DNA of 64,000 nt, from positions 62,001-126,000 of the forward strand of contig NZ_JANAFB010000002.1 of NCBI RefSeq assembly GCF_024199905.1, read 5' to 3'. The position numbers and the translations under genes are program-made. A model generated the notes under the pieces. That model was given only the letters and a program-made list of their open reading frames with translations, was not told the DNA's origin and searched no databases. This DNA comes from Rothia santali. GTDB lineage: Bacteria > Actinomycetota > Actinomycetes > Actinomycetales > Micrococcaceae. Positions 51,877 through 60,278 of the stretch are shown in pieces (within the stretch, counting starts at the first letter, position 1; every line of letters starts with the position of its first letter).

Positions 51877-52398
51877 CTAGGGGGCGCCGACGGCCGATCC
51901 GGGGGCGTCCTGCGCCGCACCGCCCTCCCGGGCCGCGCACTCGGCACAGATGGCCCGGTAGACGATGTCCGCGCTCAGCACCGTCATGCCGTGGGACTCG
52001 CTGGGGGTGAGGCAGGGGGCCTCTCCCACCGAGCAGTCGACGTCCTCCACGCGGCCGCAGCGGATGCAGAAGGCGTGGTGGTGGTTGTCGTCCGTGCGCG
52101 TCTCGTACAGGCCCGGGGTGCCCGGGGGCTGGAACTTGCGCAGCATCTCAATGGCGGTGAGGTCGGCGAGGACCACGTAGATCGACTGCACCGTGATGGT
52201 CGGCAGGTCCTCGCGGACGTGCCGCACGATCTCCTCGGCGGTCGAGTGCTGGTGCCCGTGCACGGCGGCCAGCACCGCGAGGCGCTGCTTGGTCACCCGC
52301 CGGCCGTGCGAGCGGAGCTCTCCGGACCAGACGGCAGACATCGCCTCGAGGGAGGGGCCCCCGTGCGGATTCGTCGTCTCTGGAGTCAGGGAAGTCAT
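51877..52398 (-). CDS. Fur-family regulator, CatR/PerR/FurA-like
   Basis: This 173 aa Fur-family protein has the winged helix RRVTKQRLAVLAAVHGHQHSTAEEIVRHV and the recognition segment TVQSIYVVLADL. The metal-binding HHHAFCIRCGRVEDVD and the second zinc pair CAEC are both kept, so the structural zinc site is intact. Position directly upstream of katA matches FurA/CatR of actinobacteria, peroxide sensors that repress catalase and themselves. The start is ATG 52398 or 52407. The C-terminal tail is Ala/Gly-rich. Confidence 0.9.
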   Translation of the reverse strand: MTSLTPETTNPHGGPSLEAMSAVWSGELRSHGRRVTKQRLAVLAAVHGHQHSTAEEIVRHVREDLPTITVQSIYVVLADLTAIEMLRKFQPPGTPGLYETRTDDNHHHAFCIRCGRVEDVDCSVGEAPCLTPSESHGMTVLSADIVYRAICAECAAREGGAAQDAPGSAVGAP

Positions 52399-52413
52399 GC
52401 CTAACATCGTACA

Positions 52414-52438
52414 GTTATTCTGAGGTATTCACAATAAC
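52414..52438. promoter_or_regulatory. Fur/PerR-type operator upstream of furA-katA
   Basis: GTTATT-N13-AATAAC with the inner arms TGA and TCA also paired gives an inverted repeat of nine matched pairs centred at 52426. It starts 7 bp upstream of the ATG at 52407, in an otherwise GC-rich area. It fits autoregulation of the furA-katA operon. Confidence 0.75.
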
Positions 52439-52799
52439 GTTCGGGAGGCGGGGCCCCGCGCCTCACCCCGGTGTCCCCGTCCGGCGCGACGTTCCGGATC
52501 CGCGGGAGGGGTAAATGGTAAGATTCAGGTCTCCATATCCGCAGGCCCCGATTCCGTCGGCGCGGCGTCCCGCCGCTCGTCGGACCGGCTCCGCGGACGG
52601 CGGTCGCGAGTGGGCCCGGCTCGGCGAGATCCCGTCGCCCGGTATGTTCCGAGGCTCCTCTCAGTCTGCTGAAAGGGCATCGAGATCGTCCCGTGATCCT
52701 GTTACTTTACAGTGGAGGCAACGGCGCTTCCGGTGTCCCGCCGGTCCGCCCGCGAGAATGCTGCGCCCTGCTCAGGGCACGAGGAGAGATGCACCGACT
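52439..52799. other. Divergent leader region before htpX
   Basis: This 360-bp interval contains no convincing gene; the frame open from 52515 lacks homology before the htpX start. AT-richer patches near 52512-52530 (AAATGGTAAGATTCAGG) and 52698-52715 (TGTTACTTTACAGTGG) may be promoter elements of htpX. Confidence 0.4.
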
Positions 52800-53693
52800 A
52801 TGCACAACCACTACAACGGGCTCAAGACCGTGCTGCTGTTCGGTGGGATGTGGGCCGTCCTGCTCGCGATCGGCGGCGTCCTGGCCGCCGGCAGCCGGAG
52901 CAGCGCGTTCCTGTGGATCTTCGCGATCATCGGCATCGTCTCCACGGCCTACGGGTACTGGAACAGCGACAAGATCGCGATCCGCGCGATGAACGCCCAG
53001 CCGGTCTCCCGCGAGCAGGCCCCCGGCATGTACCGCATCGTCGAGGAGCTCTCCGCGAAGGCCGGCAAGCCCATGCCCCGCCTCTACATCGCCCCCACGA
53101 TGTCGCCCAACGCCTTCGCGACCGGGCGCAACCCCCAGAACGCCGCGGTGTGCTGCACCGAGGGCATCCTCCAGCTGCTCAACGAGCGCGAGCTGCGGGG
53201 GGTCCTCGGCCACGAGCTGATGCACGTCTACAACCGCGACATCCTGACCTCCTCGGTCTCCGCCGCGATCGCGGGCGTCATCACCTCGGTCGCCCAGTTC
53301 GCGTTCTTCTTCGGCGGCTCCCGCGACCGCGGCGGCAACCCCTTCGCGGCCATCCTGGTGGCCCTGCTGGCCCCGTTCGCCGCCATGATCATCCAGTTCG
53401 CGATCAGCCGCACCCGCGAGTACGACGCCGACCAGGACGGCGCCCAGCTCACCGACGACCCGCTGGCCCTCGCCTCCGCCCTGCGCAAGCTGCAGATGGG
53501 CACCCAGCAGGCGCCCATGAACCCCGAGAACCAGAAGGTCGTCAACGCCTCGCACATGATGATCGCCAGCCCGTTCCGGGCGGGGCAGCTCAAGAGCCTG
53601 TTCTCCACCCACCCGCCGATGGAGAAGCGGATCGCGCGGCTGGAGAGCATGGCCGGCTACGGCGGCAACGCCCCGGAGCCCGGCGCCTACTGA
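52800..53693 (+). CDS. htpX: HtpX-like M48 membrane metalloprotease
   Basis: This 297 aa protein has two N-terminal membrane helices (TVLLFGGMWAVLLAIGGVLAAG and FLWIFAIIGIVSTAYGYW). The zinc motif is HELMH (residues about 139-143) and the third ligand Glu lies in REYDADQDGA. Two further hydrophobic segments (AAIAGVITSVAQFAFFF and AAILVALLAPFAAMIIQFAI) follow. HtpX cleaves misfolded membrane proteins on the cytoplasmic side. GAGGAGAG lies 11 bp upstream of ATG 52800. A 22-bp stem terminator follows. Confidence 0.93.
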   Translation: MHNHYNGLKTVLLFGGMWAVLLAIGGVLAAGSRSSAFLWIFAIIGIVSTAYGYWNSDKIAIRAMNAQPVSREQAPGMYRIVEELSAKAGKPMPRLYIAPTMSPNAFATGRNPQNAAVCCTEGILQLLNERELRGVLGHELMHVYNRDILTSSVSAAIAGVITSVAQFAFFFGGSRDRGGNPFAAILVALLAPFAAMIIQFAISRTREYDADQDGAQLTDDPLALASALRKLQMGTQQAPMNPENQKVVNASHMMIASPFRAGQLKSLFSTHPPMEKRIARLESMAGYGGNAPEPGAY

Positions 53694-53772
53694 CCGGACC
53701 GCCGCCCGTCCGCGGGACGCGCTCGCCGGAGGGCCCCGACCGCCGGCGGAACGTCCGCGGGACGCCCCCACC

Positions 53773-53819
53773 ACGCGGCAGGGCCCGCACCCGGCCCCCG
53801 GGTGCGGGCCCTGCCGCGT
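53773..53819. terminator. Terminator after htpX
   Basis: ACGCGGCAGGGCCCGCACCC (53773-53792) plus GG pairs with the mirrored arm 53798-53819, a perfect stem of 22 bp with a C-only loop. It sits between the convergent htpX and yajQ genes. Confidence 0.85.
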
Positions 53820-53924
53820 GCCTCGCCTCTCGCGTCCCTCGGCGGACGACGCCGGGGACTGCCCGGAGCGCCACCGGGACCGCCGGCCCGCGCGAGCGGA
53901 CCGCCGTGCCCCCGGGGGCCCCTC

Positions 53925-54416
53925 CTAGCGGTAGTTGACGAACTGCAGGTCGACCTCGAGGTCGGCGCCCTTGAGCAGGGCGATGACGTCCTGCAGGTCG
54001 TCGCGGGACTTCGAGGAGACCCGCAGCTCGTCGCCCTGGATGGTGGCCTTGACGCCCTTGCCCGCCTCGTCGCGGATCAGCTTGGAGATCTTCTTCGCCT
54101 GGTCCTGCTCGATGCCCTCCTTGATGGAGGACTCGATCCGGTACTCCTTGCCGGAGGCGTAGGGGTCCCCGGCGTCGAGGGACTTCAGCGAGATGCCGCG
54201 CTTGACGAGCTTGGACTCGAAGACGTCCAGGACGGCCCGGGCCCTCTCCTCCGAGTTGGCCTTGATGAGGATCTTCTCCCCGGAGTAGTCGATCGAGGCC
54301 CCGACGCCGCGGAAGTCGTAGCGCTGCTCGACCTCCTTGGACGCCTGGTTCAGGGCGTTGGAGACCTCCTGCTTGTCCACCTTGCTCACGATGTCGAATG
54401 ACGATTCGCTGGCCAT
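53925..54416 (-). CDS. yajQ: YajQ-family nucleotide-binding protein
   Basis: This 163 aa protein matches YajQ/UPF0234 over its full length: [23 protein letters not shown] at the start, [54 protein letters not shown], and the terminal [12 protein letters not shown]. Family members bind c-di-GMP in some proteobacteria; the role in actinobacteria is open. GGGAGAG precedes ATG 54416. It sits beside tRNA-Tyr, separated by a short gene on the other strand. Confidence 0.94.
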   Translation of the reverse strand: MASESSFDIVSKVDKQEVSNALNQASKEVEQRYDFRGVGASIDYSGEKILIKANSEERARAVLDVFESKLVKRGISLKSLDAGDPYASGKEYRIESSIKEGIEQDQAKKISKLIRDEAGKGVKATIQGDELRVSSKSRDDLQDVIALLKGADLEVDLQFVNYR

Positions 54417-54581
54417 TGTGCTCTCCCTTCGGGTCGTTCGTGGTGCTGGATCGCTCCTCAGCTTAGGGCACGCGCGGCCGCTCGGCCGGGCGGGCGGCGT
54501 CGACGTCTCGCCGCGAAATCTTAATGGAAATGTGACCTCATTCTCTCCCGCTTCCCAGGTGGGCCGACCAAGATGGGAACC

Positions 54582-54845
54582 ATGAAGACCAACACCACTC
54601 TTCCCGCTGGTGACTTCCGTGCCGACGCCGATCTGATGATGCTGCAGTCCTCCACGCTCCCGACGCCGCCCGCCGCGGCGCCCGCGGAGGCGGACGAGCT
54701 GGTGCGGCCGGACCTCGTCGCGCGCCGGGACGGCGTCCGCGGCGACCTCCAGGGGGCGCTGGACCGCGGCGAGATCAGCGAGGAGCAGCTGCAGCGCTTC
54801 CTCGAGCGGATCGAGGCGCGGCTGCTCGCGGAGCAGGCGGGGTGA
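54582..54845 (+). CDS. Small hypothetical protein
   Basis: This 87 aa protein starts [12 protein letters not shown], has an Ala/Pro-rich middle and ends with an amphipathic helix ([20 protein letters not shown]) rich in Glu and Arg, perhaps a coiled coil. Start uncertain between ATG 54573 and 54582; GGTGGG is the only upstream purine run. No family recognised. The AT-richer stretch at 54,515-54,545 could be its promoter. Confidence 0.5.
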   Translation: MKTNTTLPAGDFRADADLMMLQSSTLPTPPAAAPAEADELVRPDLVARRDGVRGDLQGALDRGEISEEQLQRFLERIEARLLAEQAG

Positions 54846-55011
54846 TCGCCGGACCGCAGTCCCTTCCGAGGTGGGCTTGGCCACATCCGGCCCCCGTGCG
54901 CGGGCATGGTTTGTACTTTGCGGCGGGTCTTGGGTACTGTTGAACCCGCTCCCGTTCGCGGGGGCGAAGTTCTGTCGGGACCGTCTCTCACGAGGGTCCG
55001 GCGGGACGCTC

Positions 55012-55093
55012 GGCAGATTACCCGAGCGGCCAAAGGGGGCTGACTGTAAATCAGCTGGCACTGCCTACGGGGGTTCGAATCCCTCATCTGCCA
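55012..55093 (+). tRNA. tRNA-Tyr (GTA)
   Basis: The acceptor GGCAGAT (55012-55018) pairs with ATCTGCC (55086-55092), with discriminator A. The anticodon GTA is at 55046-55048 in loop CTGTAAA. A long variable arm makes it class II, 82 nt. TTCGAAT marks the T loop. CCA is not encoded. Confidence 0.96.
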
Positions 55094-55101
55094 CCGAGCA
55101 C

Positions 55102-55136
55102 ATGCCGCGGGACCGATCAGGTCCCGCGGCATTTTT
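55102..55136 (+). terminator. Rho-independent terminator of tRNA-Tyr
   Basis: ATGCCGCGGGACC (55102-55114) pairs perfectly with GGTCCCGCGGCAT (55120-55132) over the loop GATCA, followed by a T-run. It begins 9 nt after the tRNA. Confidence 0.92.
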
Positions 55137-55228
55137 CTATTCGCACCGGGATGACCCCGCACGTGCCCGCGGAGGAACGCCCCGCCACGCCGGCCTCGCC
55201 GGCCCCGACCCCAGGAGGTACCCGCCCC

Positions 55229-56675
55229 GTGACCCCGACCCCCCCCGCCCGCCGCGGCCCGGCCCGCGGCCCCCGCCGCACCGACCCGCGGGCGGCTCAC
55301 CGCGATCATCGGCTCGCTGGCCTTCGCCGGGCTGATCATGATCCTCAACGAGACCGTGCTCTCCGTCGCGCTGCCCTCCATCCTGGCGGACTTCGAGATC
55401 GACGAGACCACCGGCGGCTGGCTGACCACCGGCTTCCTCCTCACCATGGCGGTGGTCATCCCGACCACCGGGTACCTGCTCCGACGCTTCAGCGCCCGCA
55501 CCCTGTTCGTCACGGCCCTGCTGCTGTTCATCGTCGGGACCGGCCTGGCCGCCGTCGCGCCCGGGTTCGTGGTGCTGCTGCTCGCCCGGGTGATCCAGGC
55601 CAGCGGGACGGCGATCGTGCTGCCGCTGCTCATGACCACCACGCTCAACCTGGTGCCCGTCTCCCACCGCGGGTCGGTCATGGGCCTGATCGGCGTCGTC
55701 ATATCGGTCGCGCCCGCGATCGGGCCCACCGTCTCCGGCGTCGTCATGCACTCCTTCAGCTGGCGGATGGTCTTCGGCGTGATCCTGCCGCTGGCCGTGC
55801 TGACGCTGGTGATCGGCTACGTCGGCCTGGGCCGCTCCGAGGCCGCGGGGAGCGGGAGGCTCGACGTCGTGAGCATCCCGCTGTCCGTCGTCGGCTTCGG
55901 CAGCCTCGTCTACGGGCTCTCGAGCGCCTCCCAGCTGGCCGAGGGGAACCTCGTGCCGGCCGTGGGGCTCGTGGCGGGCGTCGTCTTCCTCGTGCTGTTC
56001 ATCCGCCGCCAGAACCGGCTGGACCGCGAGGGTCGCGGGCCGCTGCTGAGCCTCGAGCCGCTGGGCATCCCGGTCTTCCGCCGCGGCGTGCTCGTCCTGG
56101 CGATCGGGATGGCCACCGCGCTCGGCTCGATCGTGGTCCTGCCCCTCTACCTGCAGAACGGGCGGGGCTTCGAGGTCCTGGCGGTGGGCCTGGCCCTGCT
56201 GCCGGGCGGTCTCCTGCAGGCGACGCTCTCCTCGATCTTCGGCCGGGTCTACGACCGCTTCGGGCCGCGCCCGCTGGTGATCCCGGGGGCGATCCTCCTG
56301 CCCACGGCGCTGTTCGGCTTCGCCTCGATGACGGGGGAGACCCCCCTCGCGGGCATGATCGGCTGGCACATGACCTTCTGCACCGGCATGGCCATGCTCA
56401 TGACGGCCCTCATGACCCACTCGCTCGGCGCCCTGCCGCAGCGCCTCTACTCGCACGGCTCGGCGATCGTCAACACCGTGATGCAGCTGGCGGGCGCGAC
56501 CGGGACGGCGCTGTTGCTGACCGCGTTCTCGATCGGCATCGCCGTGACCGGGACCGCGGGAACGGGTGCGCGCTACGCCTTCCTCTTCGCCGGGGCGCTG
56601 GCGCTGCTGCCGATCTTCATCGTGCCGAGGCTGCGGAAGCATCCCACGGAGGAGCCGGCAGCGTCCGCCCTCTGA
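55229..56675 (+). CDS. DHA2-type MFS efflux transporter, frameshifted near its start
   Basis: From ATG 55338 the protein runs 445 aa: NETVLSVALPSILADF after helix 1, TTTLNLVPVSHRGSVMGLIG, ISVAPAIGPTVSGVV (motif C) and a 14-helix-like layout of the DHA2 multidrug group. Helix 1 (ITAIIGSLAFAGLIMIL-like) lies upstream in the same frame but has no start codon there. The good ribosome site AGGAGGT (55213-55219) precedes GTG 55229 in another frame. Removing one C from the C8 run at 55239-55246 joins them into an MTPTPPPAA-type start of about 481 aa. Probably an intact gene with an assembly or real one-base insertion. Confidence 0.8.
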
Positions 56676-56729
56676 GCTGAGCGTGAAAAACCTTGGGACG
56701 CCGCGGGCGCGCTCGGTAAGGTGTGGTGC

Positions 56730-57143
56730 ATGTCAACTCTGGAACTGACCCAAGAGAACCTGAACCAAACGATCGAGAGCAACGACGTCGTCCTCGTCGA
56801 CTTCTGGGCCGAGTGGTGCGGACCGTGCAAGCAGTTCGGGCCGGTCTTCGAGGAGGCCTCCGAGAAGCACGAGAACGTCGTCTTCGGCAAGGTCGACACC
56901 GAGGACCAGCAGCAGCTCGCGGCCGCCGCAGGGATCTCCTCGATCCCCACGCTCATGGCCTTCCGCGAGCAGACCCTGGTCTTCGCCCAGCCGGGCGCCC
57001 TCAACGGCGAGCAGCTGGACCAGGTCATCGACGCCGTCAAGGCGCTGGACATGGACGAGGTGCGCGAGCAGATCGCCCAGGCCGAGGCGGAGGCCAAGGC
57101 CAAGGCAGAGGACGGCGAGGCTCCCGCCCCCGGCCAGGCCTAG
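56730..57143 (+). CDS. Thioredoxin
   Basis: This 137 aa protein has the thioredoxin fold with VLVDFWAEWCGPCKQF (WCGPC at about residues 31-35) and cis-proline loop ISSIPTLMAF. An unusual acidic/alanine C-terminal extension (EAEAKAKAEDGEAPAP) of about 25 residues is likely helical. A cytoplasmic disulphide reductase. AAGGTG lies 9 bp before ATG 56730. A GC-rich hairpin follows at 57157-57178. Confidence 0.93.
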   Translation: MSTLELTQENLNQTIESNDVVLVDFWAEWCGPCKQFGPVFEEASEKHENVVFGKVDTEDQQQLAAAAGISSIPTLMAFREQTLVFAQPGALNGEQLDQVIDAVKALDMDEVREQIAQAEAEAKAKAEDGEAPAPGQA

Positions 57144-57156
57144 CCCGGCACCCCGG

Positions 57157-57178
57157 GCGGGGCCGACCCCGGCCCCGC
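57157..57178. terminator. Hairpin after thioredoxin
   Basis: GCGGGGCCG (57157-57165) pairs with CGGCCCCGC (57170-57178) over a 4-nt loop between convergent genes. No T-run, so termination strength is uncertain. Confidence 0.5.
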
Positions 57179-57243
57179 GCACCAGCGGCGCCTCGCCGCA
57201 CGCGGACCCCAGGGCCGCGGCCGACCCCCGAGGGACGCACCGC

Positions 57244-58266
57244 TCAGATGAGCCGGTGCGCCCTGGGGGCCAGCCGCGGTCCTTTGCGTTGGTCCCGGGC
57301 CCCCGCGAGCAGCAGGATCCGGACCACGCGCTGGCGGTTGCCGCGCCAGGGGGCCAGGAGCTCCAGCATCCGGTCGTCGTCGCCCCGCCGGCCCTCCAGG
57401 GCCACGCAGATGCGGTGGGCCAGGTGGTAGTCGCCCACGCTCACCGCGTCCGGCAGCCCGTGGGAGCGCTGCATCGCCTCGGCGATGGTCCAGGGCCCGA
57501 CGCCGGGCACCCCCGCGAGCGCCCGCGCCAGCTCGGCGGGGGAGGCCCCCTCCCCGTAGCGGCTCAGCGAGGGGGCGAGCTCCGTCAGCCGCCGCACCGA
57601 GGTCGTCCGGTGGATGTCGACGCCGTGCCGGTGCCACTCCCACGAGGGGATGGACAGCCACGCCTCGGGGCGGGGAAACACCCGCATGTCCTCCGGCAGG
57701 CCGGGCATCCCGGCGGGCGGCTCGGGGACCGGGTCGCCGTGGCGGCGGGACAGGCGCTGCCAGGCGCCGATGGCCTCGCCGACCGTGACGCGCTGCTCGA
57801 AGATCGCGCTGATGGTCTGCTTGATGATCTGTCCGGTGGAGGGCAGCCGCAGGCCCGGGCGGCGTCGGAACCCGGCCCGGGCGCCGGCGGGGATCAGCTG
57901 GTAGGCCTCCGAGCCGGTGAAGGGCGCCCAGTCGTCGTGCAGCCCCACCAGGGCGGGGACGGCGCGGAGGAAGGCCTCGACGTCGGCCGCCTCCGGGCCC
58001 CAGGCGCGCACCCGGATGGGGGCCCGGAAGCGGGAGCCCGCCGGACCAGAGATGCCCGAGGCGCCGCGCTGCTCCAGCACGGCCGCGACGCCGCCGCCCG
58101 AGACCTCGCCGACGCGCGCCGCGACGTGCACGCGCGTCGCCGCGCCGACCGATTCGATGCGTAGGGTGGGGTCGGACGCACCCCGCTGGACCACGGAGAG
58201 GGTCAGCGCGAGGTCGAGGGGCTCCTGCGGCTCCAGGACGCGTTCCGCCAGGTACGACGAGGGCAT
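57244..58266 (-). CDS. DNA-3-methyladenine glycosylase, AlkA-like HhH-GPD protein
   Basis: This 340 aa protein's HhH-GPD motif is LAGVPGVGPWTIAEAMQRSHG, written here as the helix-hairpin-helix followed by the catalytic Asp of VSVGDYHLAHR (about residue 275). QIIKQTISAIFEQRV matches the QQIS-like helix of AlkA. The N-terminal 120 residues form the AlkA-type beta domain. It would excise alkylated purines. There is no adjacent ada gene, so it is probably constitutive or controlled elsewhere. Confidence 0.83.
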   Translation of the reverse strand: MPSSYLAERVLEPQEPLDLALTLSVVQRGASDPTLRIESVGAATRVHVAARVGEVSGGGVAAVLEQRGASGISGPAGSRFRAPIRVRAWGPEAADVEAFLRAVPALVGLHDDWAPFTGSEAYQLIPAGARAGFRRRPGLRLPSTGQIIKQTISAIFEQRVTVGEAIGAWQRLSRRHGDPVPEPPAGMPGLPEDMRVFPRPEAWLSIPSWEWHRHGVDIHRTTSVRRLTELAPSLSRYGEGASPAELARALAGVPGVGPWTIAEAMQRSHGLPDAVSVGDYHLAHRICVALEGRRGDDDRMLELLAPWRGNRQRVVRILLLAGARDQRKGPRLAPRAHRLI

Positions 58267-58372
58267 GGCCCCATCGTCTCACGCCCGCGCGCGGGCCGGC
58301 CGTGCCCGCCGCGAGGCCCAGGGCCCGCCCGCGGACCCCGGCGCCCGCCCCAGAGACCGACGAGAGGCCCCC

Positions 58373-59920
58373 ATGCCAGTCACCGCCCCCGCGGACAGCG
58401 GACGGAGCGCCGCCGCCGAGGACGCCTCGCCCCGCCCGGTGCTCGGCCGCCGCCCGGCCGCCCTCATCGCGCTCGCGGTGGGCGCCGCGGCCGCGGCCGT
58501 CTACCTCTGGTTCTCCGCCGTGCAGCTGAACCGCATGGAGACCCCCTCCTGGGACCTGGCGATCTTCACCCAGCTGGCCAAGGCGTACGCGAGCCTCTCG
58601 GCGCCCGTCGTGGACGTCAAGGGCTACGGGTTCAACCTGCTGGGGGACCACTTCCACCCGATCCTGGTCCTGCTGGGCCCGGTGTACGCCGTCTGGCCCT
58701 CGCCGCTGGCGGTCATGGCCGTGCAAGACCTCCTGCTGGGCGCGGGGGCGGGCATTCTGGCCTGGTTCGGCTCCCGCTGGGTCGGCCCGGTGCGCGGGGC
58801 CGCGCTGGGGCTGGCCTGCGCGCTGAGCTTCGGCGTGCTCGAGGCGGTGCGGGTCCAGTTCCACGAGGTGGCCTTCGCGGTGCCGCTGCTGGCCGCCTCC
58901 CTGTGCCTGCTCGCGCTGCGGCGCTTCCGGGCGGCCGCGCTGTGGGCCGCGCCGCTCGTGTTCGTCAAGGAGGACCTCGGGGTGACCGCCGCCCTCATCG
59001 GGCTCCTGATCGCGTGCACCGCCGCCCGGGGCGGGCCCGGCCGGCGCTGGGAGGCGGGGCGGCCCGGCGTCGTGCCCGGGCTGCTGCTGGGCCTGTGGGG
59101 CGTGGGGTGGACGCTGGTGGCCATCCTGCTCGTGCTCCCCGCGCTGAATCCGGGCGGGACCTTCGACTACGGCGACCGCGTGGACCTCGGCGCGGCGCTC
59201 GCGGACCCGCTGCGCTCGCTGGCGCTGATGCTCTACCCGTGGCAGAAGGCCCAGACCCTCGGCCTGATCGTCGCGACGGGGGCCGGGGTGCTGCTGCGCT
59301 CGCCGCTGGTCCTCGCGGCGCTGCCCACCGTCGCCTGGCGGTTCCTCTCGGGGGAGCCGGGGTACTGGGAGCCCACCTGGCACTACAATCTCGTGGTCAT
59401 GCCGGTCGTCTTCGCGGCCGTGTTCGACGCCGTGCTGCGCGCGCGGCGCTCCGAGGCCCGCGGGGCAGCCCGCCGGGTGCGGGGGACGCGGGGGAGCGGC
59501 GCGGCCGCGAGGGCGGCCCGGGCCTGGAACTCCCTGACCGCGGCGGGGCCCCTGCTCGCCCTCGCCGTGGCCCTCGTCCTCTTGCCGAGCTCCCCGCTGC
59601 CCGGGACGCTGGCCCAGACCGGCCGGCCCCTGCCCGCCGGCGTCGAGGCGCAGCGACGCGCCCTGGCCCAGGTGCCGGCCGGGACGCTGGTGGCCAGCGA
59701 CCTCTCCCTCATCACCGACCTGGTGCCGGAGCACCGCGTGCTGTGGATCGGCAACGACGGCGACCCCGCGCCCGACTACGTCGTCCTCGACGTCGACGGG
59801 TCCACCTGGGGCGGCAGCGGGCCGGCCGACCCGGCCGCGTACGCCCAGCGCAAGTACGGCGCGGACTACGCACTGCGCTTCCGCGAGGGCGGCATGACGG
59901 TGCTGGCGCGCGAGGGGTGA
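58373..59920 (+). CDS. DUF2079-family membrane protein
   Basis: This 515 aa protein has about eleven hydrophobic helices. Family landmarks are SWDLAIFTQLAKAYA, FNLLGDHFHPILVLLGPVYAVWP (acidic DHFHP), VQFHEVAFAVPLLA, FVKEDLGVTAALIG and EPTWHYNLVVMPV. The C-terminal soluble part (ASDLSLITDLVPEHRVLWIGND) resembles that of GT-C type glycosyltransferase relatives. The acidic and His residues in the first outer loop suggest lipid-linked sugar transfer, but no activity has been read from sequence. CGAGAGG precedes ATG 58373. Confidence 0.83.
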   Translation: MPVTAPADSGRSAAAEDASPRPVLGRRPAALIALAVGAAAAAVYLWFSAVQLNRMETPSWDLAIFTQLAKAYASLSAPVVDVKGYGFNLLGDHFHPILVLLGPVYAVWPSPLAVMAVQDLLLGAGAGILAWFGSRWVGPVRGAALGLACALSFGVLEAVRVQFHEVAFAVPLLAASLCLLALRRFRAAALWAAPLVFVKEDLGVTAALIGLLIACTAARGGPGRRWEAGRPGVVPGLLLGLWGVGWTLVAILLVLPALNPGGTFDYGDRVDLGAALADPLRSLALMLYPWQKAQTLGLIVATGAGVLLRSPLVLAALPTVAWRFLSGEPGYWEPTWHYNLVVMPVVFAAVFDAVLRARRSEARGAARRVRGTRGSGAAARAARAWNSLTAAGPLLALAVALVLLPSSPLPGTLAQTGRPLPAGVEAQRRALAQVPAGTLVASDLSLITDLVPEHRVLWIGNDGDPAPDYVVLDVDGSTWGGSGPADPAAYAQRKYGADYALRFREGGMTVLAREG

Positions 59921-60278
59921 GCGGCCGTCCCGGGCCCCGTGCCGCGGGCCGCGCGGCGTCGGGCGGCTGAGGAGTGCATCACGTCGGCCCGGAATCCCGG
60001 GTCGCGTGCGGTAGGATGGCTGTCACCGGGATTCCCCGTTTTGTGCCGAGTCAGTCCCGCCTCAGGGACCCGGCCGTTACATCAGAAGTGTCGAGCTCGC
60101 CGCAGCGCGCACCACCGCCTTTCAACCTCCCACCGGATCGATCCGCGGGAGGGGTGCGCCCACAGAGGAGATGAAGGCCCGTCCCGACGGGCCGCATAGC
60201 GGGCAGTTCACAGGGGATACACCGGCGTCCGCCGCCGAGAACACTCGGCGCGTGATCACCCCGATGTGCAAAGGACCC
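59921..60278 (+). other. Long leader of the DEAD-box helicase gene
   Basis: No gene is convincing in these 358 bp. GGCCCGTC-ccGACGGGCC (about 60177-60194) forms a hairpin. In-frame ATG codons at 60171 and 60264 precede the homologous start, so N-terminal extensions are possible. Long leaders are usual for cold-inducible csdA-type genes, but no specific element is recognised. Confidence 0.4.

Noticed and set aside
55151-56680. A 509-codon frame overlapping the DHA2 transporter
   Set aside because: Its sequence is Arg/Pro-rich shadow coding. Only its first codons matter, as the likely true start region of the transporter before a one-base shift.
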